Program-made: the position numbers and the translations under genes
The notes under the pieces: model-generated
Told to the model about the DNA's origin: nothing
What the model saw: the letters and a program-made list of their open reading frames with translations, nothing else
Database searches by the model: none
NCBI GenBank assembly: GCA_049514435.1
Contig: JBEKVB010000016.1
Span: 1-64,000, forward strand
Direction: 5' to 3'
DNA: 64,000 bases
From: UBA4810 sp002479215
Lineage (GTDB): Bacteria; Desulfobacterota; Syntrophia; Syntrophales; Smithellaceae
Shown: in pieces, positions 26,233 to 35,064 of the stretch
Layout: each line of letters starts with the position of its first letter
Position numbering within the stretch: position 1 is the stretch's first letter

Positions 26233-28857
26233 ATGAAAGAAAAGGCAAAACCGTTATCACAAGCTCGAGATGCAGAATATTACTCCGGACGTATTTACGA
26301 TAAGCAAGATTTTTTGCGGTTCCATCTGGCCAAAGAATTCCTTTCACGTGTTTCCATTGCCGATGAATATGTCGAAACCATTAAAAAACTTTCCACCGAA
26401 GGAGTTGTGGTTTACGCTTTAAAACAAAGAAGTAAACTCAACAGCCTCATCGTTTATGAACTTTCAGGGAGAAAAGGACTTCCGCGACCGGTGTATTGCC
26501 ACGGCATGAACATGACTTTTTGGCAGCCGCTGCCGGAAATGCTCAAGTTTCTCTGGTCTTCTTTTTTGCGCCGTTTTGGGAGAAAACAGAAAGTTTGGTT
26601 GGGAAAGCTCGCTTATTTAGAGAGAACAGTTAGCGAAAAAAGCAGTGTCATTATTCATTTGGGTGAATCGGAATTCATTGAGAGCAGGGCGGCGGAAGGT
26701 GCGATCATCAGCCTGACCAATGTGCAAAAAAGGGTTGATTTTCCCATCTTTGTCGTACCGGTTTTGGTGGCTTACGGCCGCCGGCGTGAAAAAGAGAACG
26801 AAAGCCTGATCAATGTTCTTTTTGGGCAAACGGAGCATACAGGAGCTTTGCGCCGTTTAATAACTTTTATACGTTATTCCAGCAATGCTTTTGTTATTCC
26901 CGCAGAACCGGTTAAATTATCCGAATATTTAAATAAAAGTAATGATCTTTCTCAGGGATCGATTGTTCACGAATTACGCGGCGAGTTGATTGACCGCATA
27001 GACAGAGAAAAAACCACTGTGGTTGGCCCTGCTTTGAAATCACGGGAAGAACTCATCGGCATGGTTTTGAGTGACGAATCCATGAAAAAGTTTATCGCTG
27101 ATTACGCGGCGAGCGGAAAAAAGGAAAGGTCAACGGTGGAGAAAGAAGCGCGCCGGTATCTTTATGAAATTGCTGCCGATTACAATGAAACATTTATTGA
27201 CATCTGGTTAAAGTTGCTCGATTGGCTGTGGAACAACATTTACGATGGTTTGCTGATCGATCTCGAGGGCATGGCCAAAATAAGAAATATTTCCAAAAAA
27301 ATGCCTTTCGTCATTATTCCCTGTCATCGCAGTCATATTGATTATCTTTTGTTTTCTTATGTTTTATACAAAAATAATATTCAATTGCCTTTCATTGCCG
27401 CTGGCAATAATTTATCCTTTTTTCCCCTGGGTTATATTTTTCGAAAGTCCGGAGCTTTTTTTCTGCGACGCAGTTTTAGAGGCAACGAAATTTATGCCGA
27501 AGTATTCACCAAGTACATGGCGATACTCTTGAAGGAAGGGTTGCCCTTGGAGTTTTTTATCGAAGGGGGACGCAGTAGAACCGGGAAAATGGTAATGCCT
27601 AAGTATGGCCTTCTTTCCATGGTTATTCAAGCCTATCAGGAAAAATATTGTGATAATTTTGCCGCCATTCCCGTTTATATCGGTTATGACCGCGTGATAG
27701 AAGAAAAATCATATCTTAAAGAGCTGGCCGGTGCGCCCAAGTCTTCGGAAAACACGACCGAGATAATCAAGACCAGCAAAATATTGCGCAAGCGCTATGG
27801 TCGTGTTTATGTAAACATCGGCGAGCCGATTATTATGAAATCGTATTTGGAAGCCCAGGAAAAGCAAATAGGTCAAATGACTCTGGATGAACGACAAAGC
27901 CTTTATCGAAGAATCGGCTATGAAATAGTTTTGGAAATTAATAAAGTTTCTGTAGTCACGCCTTTTTCCCTTGTTGCCGCCGTGATTTTGAGCCATGACC
28001 GCCGGGGGATATCTCACGGTGAGTTGCTGGATATTTTGAATGAATTCTATGAATACCTGTCTATGAAGAAAGTCAAGTTTGCCGCGACTTTTGCTTACCG
28101 GGAAAAGGCGATAGCTGATGCCCTCAATATTTTTACGCAATCGGAAATCATCACGAAAATTGAAGCTGACGAAGGTGAAGTGGAAGAAATGCAGGAGATA
28201 GTTTATTCGCTGGATGACGAAAAAAGGCTCTATTTGGAGTATTATAAAAACAACATATTGCATTTCTTTGTGCCTTTATGTTTTGTCGCTACCGCCATGG
28301 TAAAAAGCAATGAAGACGTGATGTCACTGGACCGGATTATGGGAGATTATAAGTTTCTCAAGCGGCTTTTGTGGAATGAGTTTATTTTCGATGAGACCAA
28401 AGATGATGTGGATGAAGTAAATAACGTGCTCGCTTATTTATATAGCAGAAAAATGATCAAGCCCGAAGAGCGTAAAGACCAGGTTTGGATAGAAGTAAAA
28501 GGAAGGGGCAGGGTAAAATTGAAACCTTTCGCCGGATTGATTCACAATTATTTGGAAGCATACTGGGTGGTCATTAGAAGTTGCTCGTATTTAAAGAAAA
28601 GCCCAGTAGAAGAAAAGGATTGGCTGAAAAAAATCAGATCTCTTGGAGACAGGCTCTATCGCAAGGGTGAAGTTTTACGTTCGGAGGCTCTCTCTCAATC
28701 AAACTATATCAATGTCATCAGATTCCTGGAAGAAGCGGAACTTATAACCAGAATATTAAAAGAGGAAAAAGGCGGTAAGAAAGAAATTTCTTATGCCCTG
28801 AACGAAAACATGGCGGAAATGGAAGTACTGCGCCGCCGCCTCTTCAAATTGTTGTAG
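26233..28857 (+). CDS. plsB: Glycerol-3-phosphate acyltransferase, PlsB type
   Basis: 874 residues, close to the usual PlsB length. The acyltransferase motifs are I: H365-RSHI-D370; II: around GAFFLRRSFRGNEIYAEVF; III: FFIEGGRSRTGKM; IV: AAIPVYIGYDRVIEE. It puts the first acyl chain on glycerol-3-phosphate at the inner membrane. The N-terminal third and C-terminal regulatory part are as in proteobacterial PlsB. It is 126 bp after EI, same strand, convergent with enolase. Confidence 0.92.
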   Translation: MKEKAKPLSQARDAEYYSGRIYDKQDFLRFHLAKEFLSRVSIADEYVETIKKLSTEGVVVYALKQRSKLNSLIVYELSGRKGLPRPVYCHGMNMTFWQPLPEMLKFLWSSFLRRFGRKQKVWLGKLAYLERTVSEKSSVIIHLGESEFIESRAAEGAIISLTNVQKRVDFPIFVVPVLVAYGRRREKENESLINVLFGQTEHTGALRRLITFIRYSSNAFVIPAEPVKLSEYLNKSNDLSQGSIVHELRGELIDRIDREKTTVVGPALKSREELIGMVLSDESMKKFIADYAASGKKERSTVEKEARRYLYEIAADYNETFIDIWLKLLDWLWNNIYDGLLIDLEGMAKIRNISKKMPFVIIPCHRSHIDYLLFSYVLYKNNIQLPFIAAGNNLSFFPLGYIFRKSGAFFLRRSFRGNEIYAEVFTKYMAILLKEGLPLEFFIEGGRSRTGKMVMPKYGLLSMVIQAYQEKYCDNFAAIPVYIGYDRVIEEKSYLKELAGAPKSSENTTEIIKTSKILRKRYGRVYVNIGEPIIMKSYLEAQEKQIGQMTLDERQSLYRRIGYEIVLEINKVSVVTPFSLVAAVILSHDRRGISHGELLDILNEFYEYLSMKKVKFAATFAYREKAIADALNIFTQSEIITKIEADEGEVEEMQEIVYSLDDEKRLYLEYYKNNILHFFVPLCFVATAMVKSNEDVMSLDRIMGDYKFLKRLLWNEFIFDETKDDVDEVNNVLAYLYSRKMIKPEERKDQVWIEVKGRGRVKLKPFAGLIHNYLEAYWVVIRSCSYLKKSPVEEKDWLKKIRSLGDRLYRKGEVLRSEALSQSNYINVIRFLEEAELITRILKEEKGGKKEISYALNENMAEMEVLRRRLFKLL

Positions 28858-28873
28858 TGTAAAATTTTATTGA

Positions 28874-30187
28874 TTATGTTTTCTTGCCGGTGTTTGCCTT
28901 CTTTTTGATACTGTAAAATGCCGCTTTGCCGCGGTAATTTGCCGCGTCACCCAATTCTTCTTCAATGCGCAAAAGCTGATTGTATTTGGCCAGCCGCTCC
29001 GATCGCGAAAGCGAGCCGCTTTTAATCTGGCCGCAATTGGTGGCTACGGTCACATCAGCCATGAAGGTATCTTCGGTCTCACCGGAGCGGTGAGACACCA
29101 CGCAAGTGTAGCCCGCTTCCTTGGCGCGTTCAATCGTCTCGAGTGTTTCTGTCAGTGTTCCAATCTGGTTGAGTTTAATTAAAACGGAATTAGCCACACC
29201 CAGGGAAATGCCTTTTTCGAGGCGTTTTATGTTCGTTACGAAAATATCGTCGCCGACAATTTGGATTTTAGAGCCTAGTTCATCGGTTAAAAGTTTCCAG
29301 CCGGCCCAGTCATCTTCCGCCAACCCGTCTTCAATGGAAATAATCGGATATTTTTGGACGAGGCCGGCGTAAAACTTAACCATTTCTTCGGCCGATTTTT
29401 GCGGTTCCTTTTCCGCGGACAAAATATATTTGCCTTTGGAGAAAAAGGAACTGGCCGCTGGATCCAGCGCGATCATAATATCTTGTCCCGGACGGTAATT
29501 AGCTTTTTCGGTAGCCGTCATAATGAGGGAGAGAGCTTCTTCGTTGGATTTCAAATTAGGAGCAAACCCTCCTTCATCGCCGACAGAAGTATTATAACCT
29601 TTGCCTTTGAGCACTGCTTTTAGAGAGTGAAAAACTTCCGAGTTCATTCGAATGCCTTCTTTAAAATTAGGCGCGCCCACGGGCATAATCATGAACTCCT
29701 GAATGTCCACATTGTTATCGGCATGCTGTCCGCCGTTTAAAATATTGGACTGCGGCACAGGCAGGTCTTTGGCGTTGACTCCGCCCAAATATCTGTAAAG
29801 GGGGAGTCCTGATATTTCCGCTGCTGCTTTGGCGCAAGCCATAGAGACGGCAAGAATCGAGTTGGCTCCGAGTTTGCCTTTATTGGCGGTTCCGTCGAGT
29901 TCAATCATGGCCTGGTCAATATCACGCTGACGGCGGCAATCCATACCGATTATTTCCGGGCCGATTTTATGAATAATATTTTTTACGGCAGTTTCCACAC
30001 CCAGGCCGTTATACCTTTTTTTGTTGCCATCGCGTAGCTCCAGCATTTCATGTTCGCCGGTAGAAGCTCCGGAAGGAACAGCCGCTCTACCCATAATACC
30101 TGATACGGTGGTGACTTCGGCTTCAACTGTTGGTTTTCCTCGGGAATCAAGAATTTCTCGGGCATGAATATTGATAATTTCCGGCAT
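28874..30187 (-). CDS. eno: Enolase
   Basis: 437 residues from ATG 30187, which has AAGGAG six bases upstream (an in-frame GTG at 30193 lies within the spacer). Family landmarks: AREILDSRGKPTVEAEV, the SGASTGEHEMLEL loop, catalytic Glu in NILNGGQHADNNVDIQEFMI, SVGDEGGFAPN, SIEDGLAEDDW, GDDIFVTN, the catalytic Lys in SVLIKLNQIGT and SHRSGETED. Converts 2-phosphoglycerate to PEP, the phosphate donor of the neighbouring EI. Convergent with plsB, 16 bp between stops. Confidence 0.97.
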   Translation of the reverse strand: MPEIINIHAREILDSRGKPTVEAEVTTVSGIMGRAAVPSGASTGEHEMLELRDGNKKRYNGLGVETAVKNIIHKIGPEIIGMDCRRQRDIDQAMIELDGTANKGKLGANSILAVSMACAKAAAEISGLPLYRYLGGVNAKDLPVPQSNILNGGQHADNNVDIQEFMIMPVGAPNFKEGIRMNSEVFHSLKAVLKGKGYNTSVGDEGGFAPNLKSNEEALSLIMTATEKANYRPGQDIMIALDPAASSFFSKGKYILSAEKEPQKSAEEMVKFYAGLVQKYPIISIEDGLAEDDWAGWKLLTDELGSKIQIVGDDIFVTNIKRLEKGISLGVANSVLIKLNQIGTLTETLETIERAKEAGYTCVVSHRSGETEDTFMADVTVATNCGQIKSGSLSRSERLAKYNQLLRIEEELGDAANYRGKAAFYSIKKKANTGKKT

Positions 30188-30329
30188 AAGCACTCCTTTT
30201 TTTTGTTTCTATAGCAAAGCGCGCGCGGTATTTCAAGCCGATAATTGAAGTCTCTTGATTCTCGCTGAAAAGTCAGATAAATAAATTCCTGAAAAATATC
30301 ATTTCCCGATCGACAGGTGGTTTTTACGA

Positions 30330-31097
30330 ATGGATAGCGCTAAAAAAGATAAAAACACGAAACTTTTTCGCCACTTGAAAAAATGGATGGAAAAGGCCAT
30401 TTTGGATTTCCAGATGATTGCAGAAGGGGATAGGTTGCTTATCGGCGTATCCGGAGGGGCGGACAGCTTTGCTCTGCTGGATTTACTGGATTCACCGATG
30501 ATATTTACTCCGAAGTTTTCCTTTCTTGCCGTCAATATTGATATGGGCTTCGATATTTCTTACAGCGGCTACAATACACTGGAAAAATATCTGCAGGAAA
30601 ATAATTACCGGTATGTGATGGAAAAAACGGATATAGGCCTTTTGGCGCATAGTGATTATAATAGAAAAAATCCTTGTTTTTTATGTTCGCGGTTGCGCCG
30701 TAAAAGAATTTTTGAAATCGCCGCCGCTGAAGGCTGCAACAAAATTGCCTTCGCTCATCACCGCGACGACATCATCGAAACATTGCTGATTAACATGTTC
30801 TATGGCCGGGAAATCAGTACAATGGTGCCTAATCAGAAGATTTTTGGCGGTAAACTGCATATTATCCGGCCGCTGGCGTATCTGGGGGAGGAACTGATAA
30901 AAAAATACAGCAGAGAGAGGCAATTTCCTACGGTGGAAAATGATTGTCCGACAAGCAGAAAATCAAGAAGGATGTACGTGAAAAACCTTTTGACTGAGCT
31001 GGCCAAGGAGAATAAAGATATTCGGGATAATATTTTTAAAGCCATGAGCCACGTAAAGCCGGATTATTTGCTGCCAAAGCCATCTAAAAATAAATAA
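30330..31097 (+). CDS. TtcA-like PP-loop ATPase (tRNA thiolation family)
   Basis: 255 residues. The PP-loop GVSGGADSFALLDL (about 44-57) binds ATP; the Cys pair in NPCFLCSRLRRKRIFEIAA and another Cys in NDCPTSRKSRR match TtcA, which thiolates cytidine 32 of tRNA using a 4Fe-4S cluster held by such cysteines. HHRDDIIETLL is the conserved downstream motif. TtcA is the best match, but close paralogues thiolate other substrates. Solitary, divergent from enolase. Confidence 0.85.
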   Translation: MDSAKKDKNTKLFRHLKKWMEKAILDFQMIAEGDRLLIGVSGGADSFALLDLLDSPMIFTPKFSFLAVNIDMGFDISYSGYNTLEKYLQENNYRYVMEKTDIGLLAHSDYNRKNPCFLCSRLRRKRIFEIAAAEGCNKIAFAHHRDDIIETLLINMFYGREISTMVPNQKIFGGKLHIIRPLAYLGEELIKKYSRERQFPTVENDCPTSRKSRRMYVKNLLTELAKENKDIRDNIFKAMSHVKPDYLLPKPSKNK

Positions 31098-31123
31098 AGA
31101 TATTTCACTGTCATTCCCGCATA

Positions 31124-31247
31124 GAGACTGTGTCGTAATCATCCTTTGTCATTGCGAGAGGCCGCAGGGAGCGCGGCAATCTCTATGATATCGATTAGAT
31201 ACGAGATTGCTTCGGTCGCTGCTCTTCCTCCATTACGACACAGTCTC
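31124..31247. mobile_element. 124-bp MITE-like element with 16-bp terminal inverted repeats
   Basis: GAGACTGTGTCGTAAT (31124-31139) and its exact reverse complement (31232-31247) bound a 124-bp non-coding unit. Inside are ATTGCGAG and GCAATCTC words typical of dispersed bacterial intergenic repeats. The right end abuts the coding remnant of the four-helix-bundle gene, whose missing 5' part is not found on the left. Confidence 0.65.
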
Positions 31248-31585
31248 CAAAGGCAAGGAAGCCGACCAAACAGATTTATTATTTAACGAGACAGGAACCA
31301 TTTTGTCGTGATTTTGGCCTGAGCAATCAAATGCAAAGGGCGGCGGTCTCCATAATGGCCAACCTTGCCGAGGGATTTGAAATAGGCAGCAGCGCTGAAT
31401 TTCACCAGTTCATAGTAATATCAAAAAGCTCATGTGCAGAACTTATATCGCATCTTTATGTTGCTTTAGATATTGGATATATTACACACGATGTGTTTGA
31501 AGTAATAAATGCACAGGCAACGGAAGTTTCACGAATATTAGGAGGACTGAAATCATCTATTCTCAAAAGAAAACTAATGGACTAA
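31248..31585 (+). pseudogene. 5'-truncated four-helix-bundle (S23/IVP) gene
   Basis: The frame is open from the element's edge and reads KARKPTKQIYYLTRQEPF then CRDFGLSNQMQRAAVSIMAN and LAEGFEIGSSAEFHQF, the four-helix-bundle protein family known from 23S rRNA intervening sequences (usual length about 115-120). The first 10-15 residues, including the start codon, are missing exactly where the 124-bp repeat ends, so the repeat or its insertion removed them. An ATG at 31331 could still yield an 84-residue product lacking helix 1. Confidence 0.7.
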
Positions 31586-31623
31586 CAACTATTTATCGTC
31601 CATCACTCATTGCTCATTTTCTC

Positions 31624-31675
31624 CTTGACTTTATAAAATAATTTCATTAAGAATCTTTACGTTCATGACGTGAAC
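31624..31675 (+). promoter_or_regulatory. Promoter and palindromic operator candidate before the MarR gene
   Basis: TTGACT (31624-31629), a 17-bp gap, then TAAGAA form a promoter-like pair. The palindrome GTTCA-TGACG-TGAAC (31661-31675) lies at the expected transcription start, a sensible place for an autoregulatory operator. Confidence 0.4.
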
Positions 31676-31688
31676 ACATTTGTTTTTT

Positions 31689-32075
31689 ATGGCAATTCAA
31701 CAAAGATCAAAATTAGAAACAGAAGAATCCCTCATGCTCTTGCGGGAAATAGATGCCAATCCGCAACTAACACAGCGGGAATTATCCTCACGGCTGGGCT
31801 TGAGTCTAGGGAAAATCAATTTTTTAATAAAGGCGCTAATTGAAAAGGGTTTTATTAAAGCGGGTAACTTTAAGACCTCCAAGAATAAAATTGCCTATTT
31901 GTATTTTCTAACTCCGAGCGGGATTGAAGAAAAAGCAAAAATTACTTACCGGTTTTTAAAACGGAAGATGAAAGAATACGAAAAGCTGGGAGAAGAAATC
32001 CAGCAATTGAAAAAAGAAGTTGGCTTTTCGGACATTTCGGCTGAAGGCCGGGAAAATATTTTAAGAACAGAATAG
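31689..32075 (+). CDS. MarR-type EPS-associated transcriptional regulator
   Basis: 128 residues from ATG 31689 (no clear ribosome site; TTG 31680 is an alternative). A winged helix-turn-helix: PQLTQRELSSRLGLSLGKIN as HTH, LIKALIEKGFIKAGNF, then YLYFLTPSGIEEKAKITYRF and a C-terminal coiled coil (KRKMKEYEKLGEEIQQLKKE). This layout is that of the MarR-like regulators habitually found at exopolysaccharide loci of Gram-negative bacteria. It lies 1.5 kb before the initiating sugar transferase, so it may control the locus at 33600-46340. Confidence 0.8.
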   Translation: MAIQQRSKLETEESLMLLREIDANPQLTQRELSSRLGLSLGKINFLIKALIEKGFIKAGNFKTSKNKIAYLYFLTPSGIEEKAKITYRFLKRKMKEYEKLGEEIQQLKKEVGFSDISAEGRENILRTE

Positions 32076-32158
32076 AAAATTAAAATATCCGTAATTACAA
32101 TGATCTTTGCTTCTGGCTACGTACCTACGTAATCCAGAGGGCGGAGCTGTACTAAGGA

Positions 32159-32346
32159 GAGACCTTTGCAAAACTGTATAAAACCAGCAATTATGTCATT
32201 CCGGCGAATACCCTGATAACCTGAAGGTCACGCGAGGGCACGAGAGTCGGAATCCAGTATTATCACGTATTTCCTAGATTTCGGGTCACTCAGCATTCGC
32301 CCGGCTCTGAGTCCGGAATAACGAATAGAGGAGTTTTGCAAAGCTC
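32159..32346. mobile_element. 188-bp MITE-like element related to the IS5-family end
   Basis: GAGACCTTTGCAAAACT at 32159-32175 is mirrored by AGTTTTGCAAAGCTC at 32332-32346. The left end matches the end of the IS at 49268-49284 (GAGACCTTTGCACAACT on its minus strand) except for one base. The inside has no coding potential but carries GTCATTCCGG/CCGGAATA words of dispersed repeats. Probably a non-autonomous derivative of that IS family. Confidence 0.55.
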
Positions 32347-32367
32347 ATCAAGCATGGGAGCATATCT

Positions 32368-33444
32368 ATGGAAGATCATAAAAAAACGCTCAAGACTCTA
32401 AGGGAAGAGATGGCCGCTGTGAATGAGGCTATTATGCGGCATCTCAATCATTTTTTTTCCATTTCTAACCAGATTGGCATTGTCAAGGATGAAATGGGGC
32501 TTCCCCATTTTGATCCGGTGCGGGAATCCGAGATGCTAAAGGATATCTTGTTGAAAAACCGAGGCCCCATGCCTATGGACATCATGCAACGGGTTTTCAA
32601 GGAAATATTCAAGTCCTCTGTGGAAGAGATGGGAGCAGGCGCCCGCCGAAAACTCAATGTCACCCGGCATCCAGGAAAAGGGGGCAAAGTGATCGATGTC
32701 GATGGCGTCATCATAGGCGGTGGACGCCCGGTGATTATCGCCGGGCCTTGCGCAGTGGAGTATCCGGAGCAGATGATGATTACCGCAACACATCTTAAAA
32801 AGTTGGGGATTCGCCTGTTACGCGGCGGCGCCTTCAAGCCGCGAACCTCGCCCTACAGCTTTCAGGGGTTGGGAGAAGATGCGCTAAAGCTATTGAAAGA
32901 GGTAGCGACAACCCTTGATATGCGGGTGATAACTGAAGTGCTGTCGTCCGAAGACCTCCCCCTGATTGAAAAATACGCCGATATTTTGCAGGTCGGCACA
33001 CGCAACATGTTCAATTATTCCCTTTTAAAGAGTATCGGAAAAATTCGCAAACCCGTCTTGCTGAAAAGGGGATTCATGGCCACGATCGATGAGTTTATAC
33101 TGGCTGCCGAATACATTTACAACGGCGGCAATGAACAGATTATTTTGTGTGAACGCGGGATACGGACCTTTGAAACCCAGACCCGTAACACATTGGACAT
33201 TTCCGCAATTCCCATTCTGAAAATGGAAACCTCTCTACCGGTCATAGTGGATATCAGCCATTCGCTCGGCAGAAAGGATATCGTTCTGCCGATTGCCCAT
33301 GCTTCGCTGGCCGCTGGCGCCGATGGGTTGATGTTTGAATCCCATTTCAATCCTGCGGCGGCGTGGAGCGATTCGCAACAACAGCTAGATCTGAAAGAAT
33401 CTGAAGATTTGATTCGCTATCTCGAAAAATATTTTAAGTTTTAG
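32368..33444 (+). CDS. Chorismate mutase-DAHP synthase fusion
   Basis: 358 residues. An N-terminal AroQ-type chorismate mutase helix domain (about 1-95: LREEMAAVNEAIMRHLNHFF, IGIVKDEMG) is fused to a class I beta/DAHP synthase barrel: IIAGPCAVEYPEQM, LLRGGAFKPRTSPYSFQGLG, QVGTRNMFNYSLL, LLKRGFMATIDEFILAAEYI, ILCERGIRTFE, DISHSLGRKD. It condenses PEP and erythrose-4-phosphate, first step of the shikimate pathway; the mutase domain likely gives feedback by prephenate. The start follows directly after the MITE-like element. Confidence 0.92.
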   Translation: MEDHKKTLKTLREEMAAVNEAIMRHLNHFFSISNQIGIVKDEMGLPHFDPVRESEMLKDILLKNRGPMPMDIMQRVFKEIFKSSVEEMGAGARRKLNVTRHPGKGGKVIDVDGVIIGGGRPVIIAGPCAVEYPEQMMITATHLKKLGIRLLRGGAFKPRTSPYSFQGLGEDALKLLKEVATTLDMRVITEVLSSEDLPLIEKYADILQVGTRNMFNYSLLKSIGKIRKPVLLKRGFMATIDEFILAAEYIYNGGNEQIILCERGIRTFETQTRNTLDISAIPILKMETSLPVIVDISHSLGRKDIVLPIAHASLAAGADGLMFESHFNPAAAWSDSQQQLDLKESEDLIRYLEKYFKF

Positions 33445-33599
33445 CCATCGTCAGGCAATGAGCCGCTGAGCTTTTTCGTTCCGGAGCAATCATTCCAATC
33501 GCAAATCATCGCACTGTTCCAATTACCATAAGTTCATTCGTGCAAAGATCTCAAGCTATCTAGGGATTCTAGATTACCTTAAAAGGGGATGAATCATTA

Positions 33600-35027
33600 A
33601 TGTTCTTTCGACGCACTCTACTTTTAACCCTTTATAAGCTTTCAGATATCGTCATATTGTTCTGTAGTCTGGCCCTCGCGATCGGTATCGGCGGTTATCC
33701 GGGCAAGCCTTCAAGCCTGACCGATCTCCTTTCCGCCCGGATGACAGTTCGGGACTTTATTGTCATTACTGTTGCTATATTCACATGGTATATTTTTTTT
33801 CGACTTATCGGGCTTTATGAAACGAAGCGCTTTGCACGGAGACTTGAAGAATGCATAGATATCCTGAAAGCCACATTCCTGGGAACTTGCGTAATTGGTG
33901 GTATTACCGGTCTATTTTACCCTGGGCTTCACAACAGTTATTTCATTTTAGTATTCTGGGTTTCAGCAGCGATTTTGACCATAACGGCGAGAATGACGCT
34001 GCGATTGATCTTGATTGCGGTGCGCTACAGGGGCCGGAACCTGAGACACATCGTGGTTCTGGGGACCAACGAACGAGCCGTGCGATTTGCTGAAAAGATA
34101 CGGGCGCACAAAGATATGGGATATAATATCCTTGGCTTCGTGGATAACGAATTCGTGGCCAAGGGTGAGCATACGGAACTGCTTTCCGATCTGGATCGTT
34201 TTTCGGAAGTTCTGGATCGACATGTGGTGGATGAGGTTGTTGTAGCACTGCCGATGCCGTCCTTCTACAGGGAGACAAGAGAGATACTCGGTCTGTGTGA
34301 AGAACAGGGGATTAAGGTTCGTTTCATCACGGACATGCTGTTTGATCTGTCACATGTCAAGTCGACCATCGAATACATGGATGACACCCCGATCCTTACT
34401 CTGTACATGGGCCCACATGATGGATTTTTGCTGAGAATCAAGCGGATCATGGACATCACGATCTCCGCCCTTGCCCTGATCTTACTGGCGCCGCTTTTTG
34501 TCATGATAGGAATCCTGATCAAAATTGACTTGCGGGGGCCGATATTTTTCGTTCAGGAAAGGGTCGGTTACAATAAGCGTCGGTTTGAATTTTACAAGTT
34601 TCGTACGATGACGAGCGATGCTGAAAAAAGACAGGCGGAAATGGAGCATTTAAATGAGGTGAGCGGCCCTGTATTCAAGATCAAGGATGATCCGCGGGTA
34701 ACAAAGATCGGGAAGATTTTGAGAAAGACAAGCATGGACGAGCTGCCTCAATTGTTTAATGTCTTGAAAGGCGATATGAGTTTTGTAGGGCCCAGGCCTC
34801 TCCCCATTCGGGACTATAAGCGTTTCGAGAAAAACTGGCAGAAGCGGCGTTTAAGCGTTAGGCCTGGGCTTACCTGCCTATGGCAGATTCAGGGAAGAAA
34901 CGAATTGTCGTTTGAGAAATGGATAGAGCTCGATATGGAGTATATAGACCACTGGTCTTTGCTTCTGGACTTGAAGATACTAGTCAAAACGATTCCGGCC
35001 GTCGTCAGAGGTACGGGGGCGATGTAG
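33600..35027 (+). CDS. Polyprenyl-phosphate sugar-phosphate transferase (WbaP/WcaJ type)
   Basis: 475 residues: four N-terminal transmembrane helices, a central Rossmann-like domain (IVVLGTNERAVRFAEKI) and the C-terminal phosphoglycosyl transferase domain starting KRIMDITISALALILLAPLF, with KFRTMTSDAEKR, KILRKTSMDELPQLFNVLKG, FVGPRPLP and the PGLTCLWQIQGRNELSFEKW ending. It starts a surface polymer by moving a hexose-1-phosphate to undecaprenyl phosphate. First gene of the polymer locus; the next gene is only 37 bp away. Confidence 0.93.
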   Translation: MFFRRTLLLTLYKLSDIVILFCSLALAIGIGGYPGKPSSLTDLLSARMTVRDFIVITVAIFTWYIFFRLIGLYETKRFARRLEECIDILKATFLGTCVIGGITGLFYPGLHNSYFILVFWVSAAILTITARMTLRLILIAVRYRGRNLRHIVVLGTNERAVRFAEKIRAHKDMGYNILGFVDNEFVAKGEHTELLSDLDRFSEVLDRHVVDEVVVALPMPSFYRETREILGLCEEQGIKVRFITDMLFDLSHVKSTIEYMDDTPILTLYMGPHDGFLLRIKRIMDITISALALILLAPLFVMIGILIKIDLRGPIFFVQERVGYNKRRFEFYKFRTMTSDAEKRQAEMEHLNEVSGPVFKIKDDPRVTKIGKILRKTSMDELPQLFNVLKGDMSFVGPRPLPIRDYKRFEKNWQKRRLSVRPGLTCLWQIQGRNELSFEKWIELDMEYIDHWSLLLDLKILVKTIPAVVRGTGAM

Positions 35028-35064
35028 AGGCCTCTTGACAGTTGCCTGTGATTAAATGGAGTAA

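Noticed and set aside
27709..28263. A 184-codon minus-strand open frame inside plsB
   Set aside because: Antisense shadow of a well-supported gene; no family resemblance or ribosome site.
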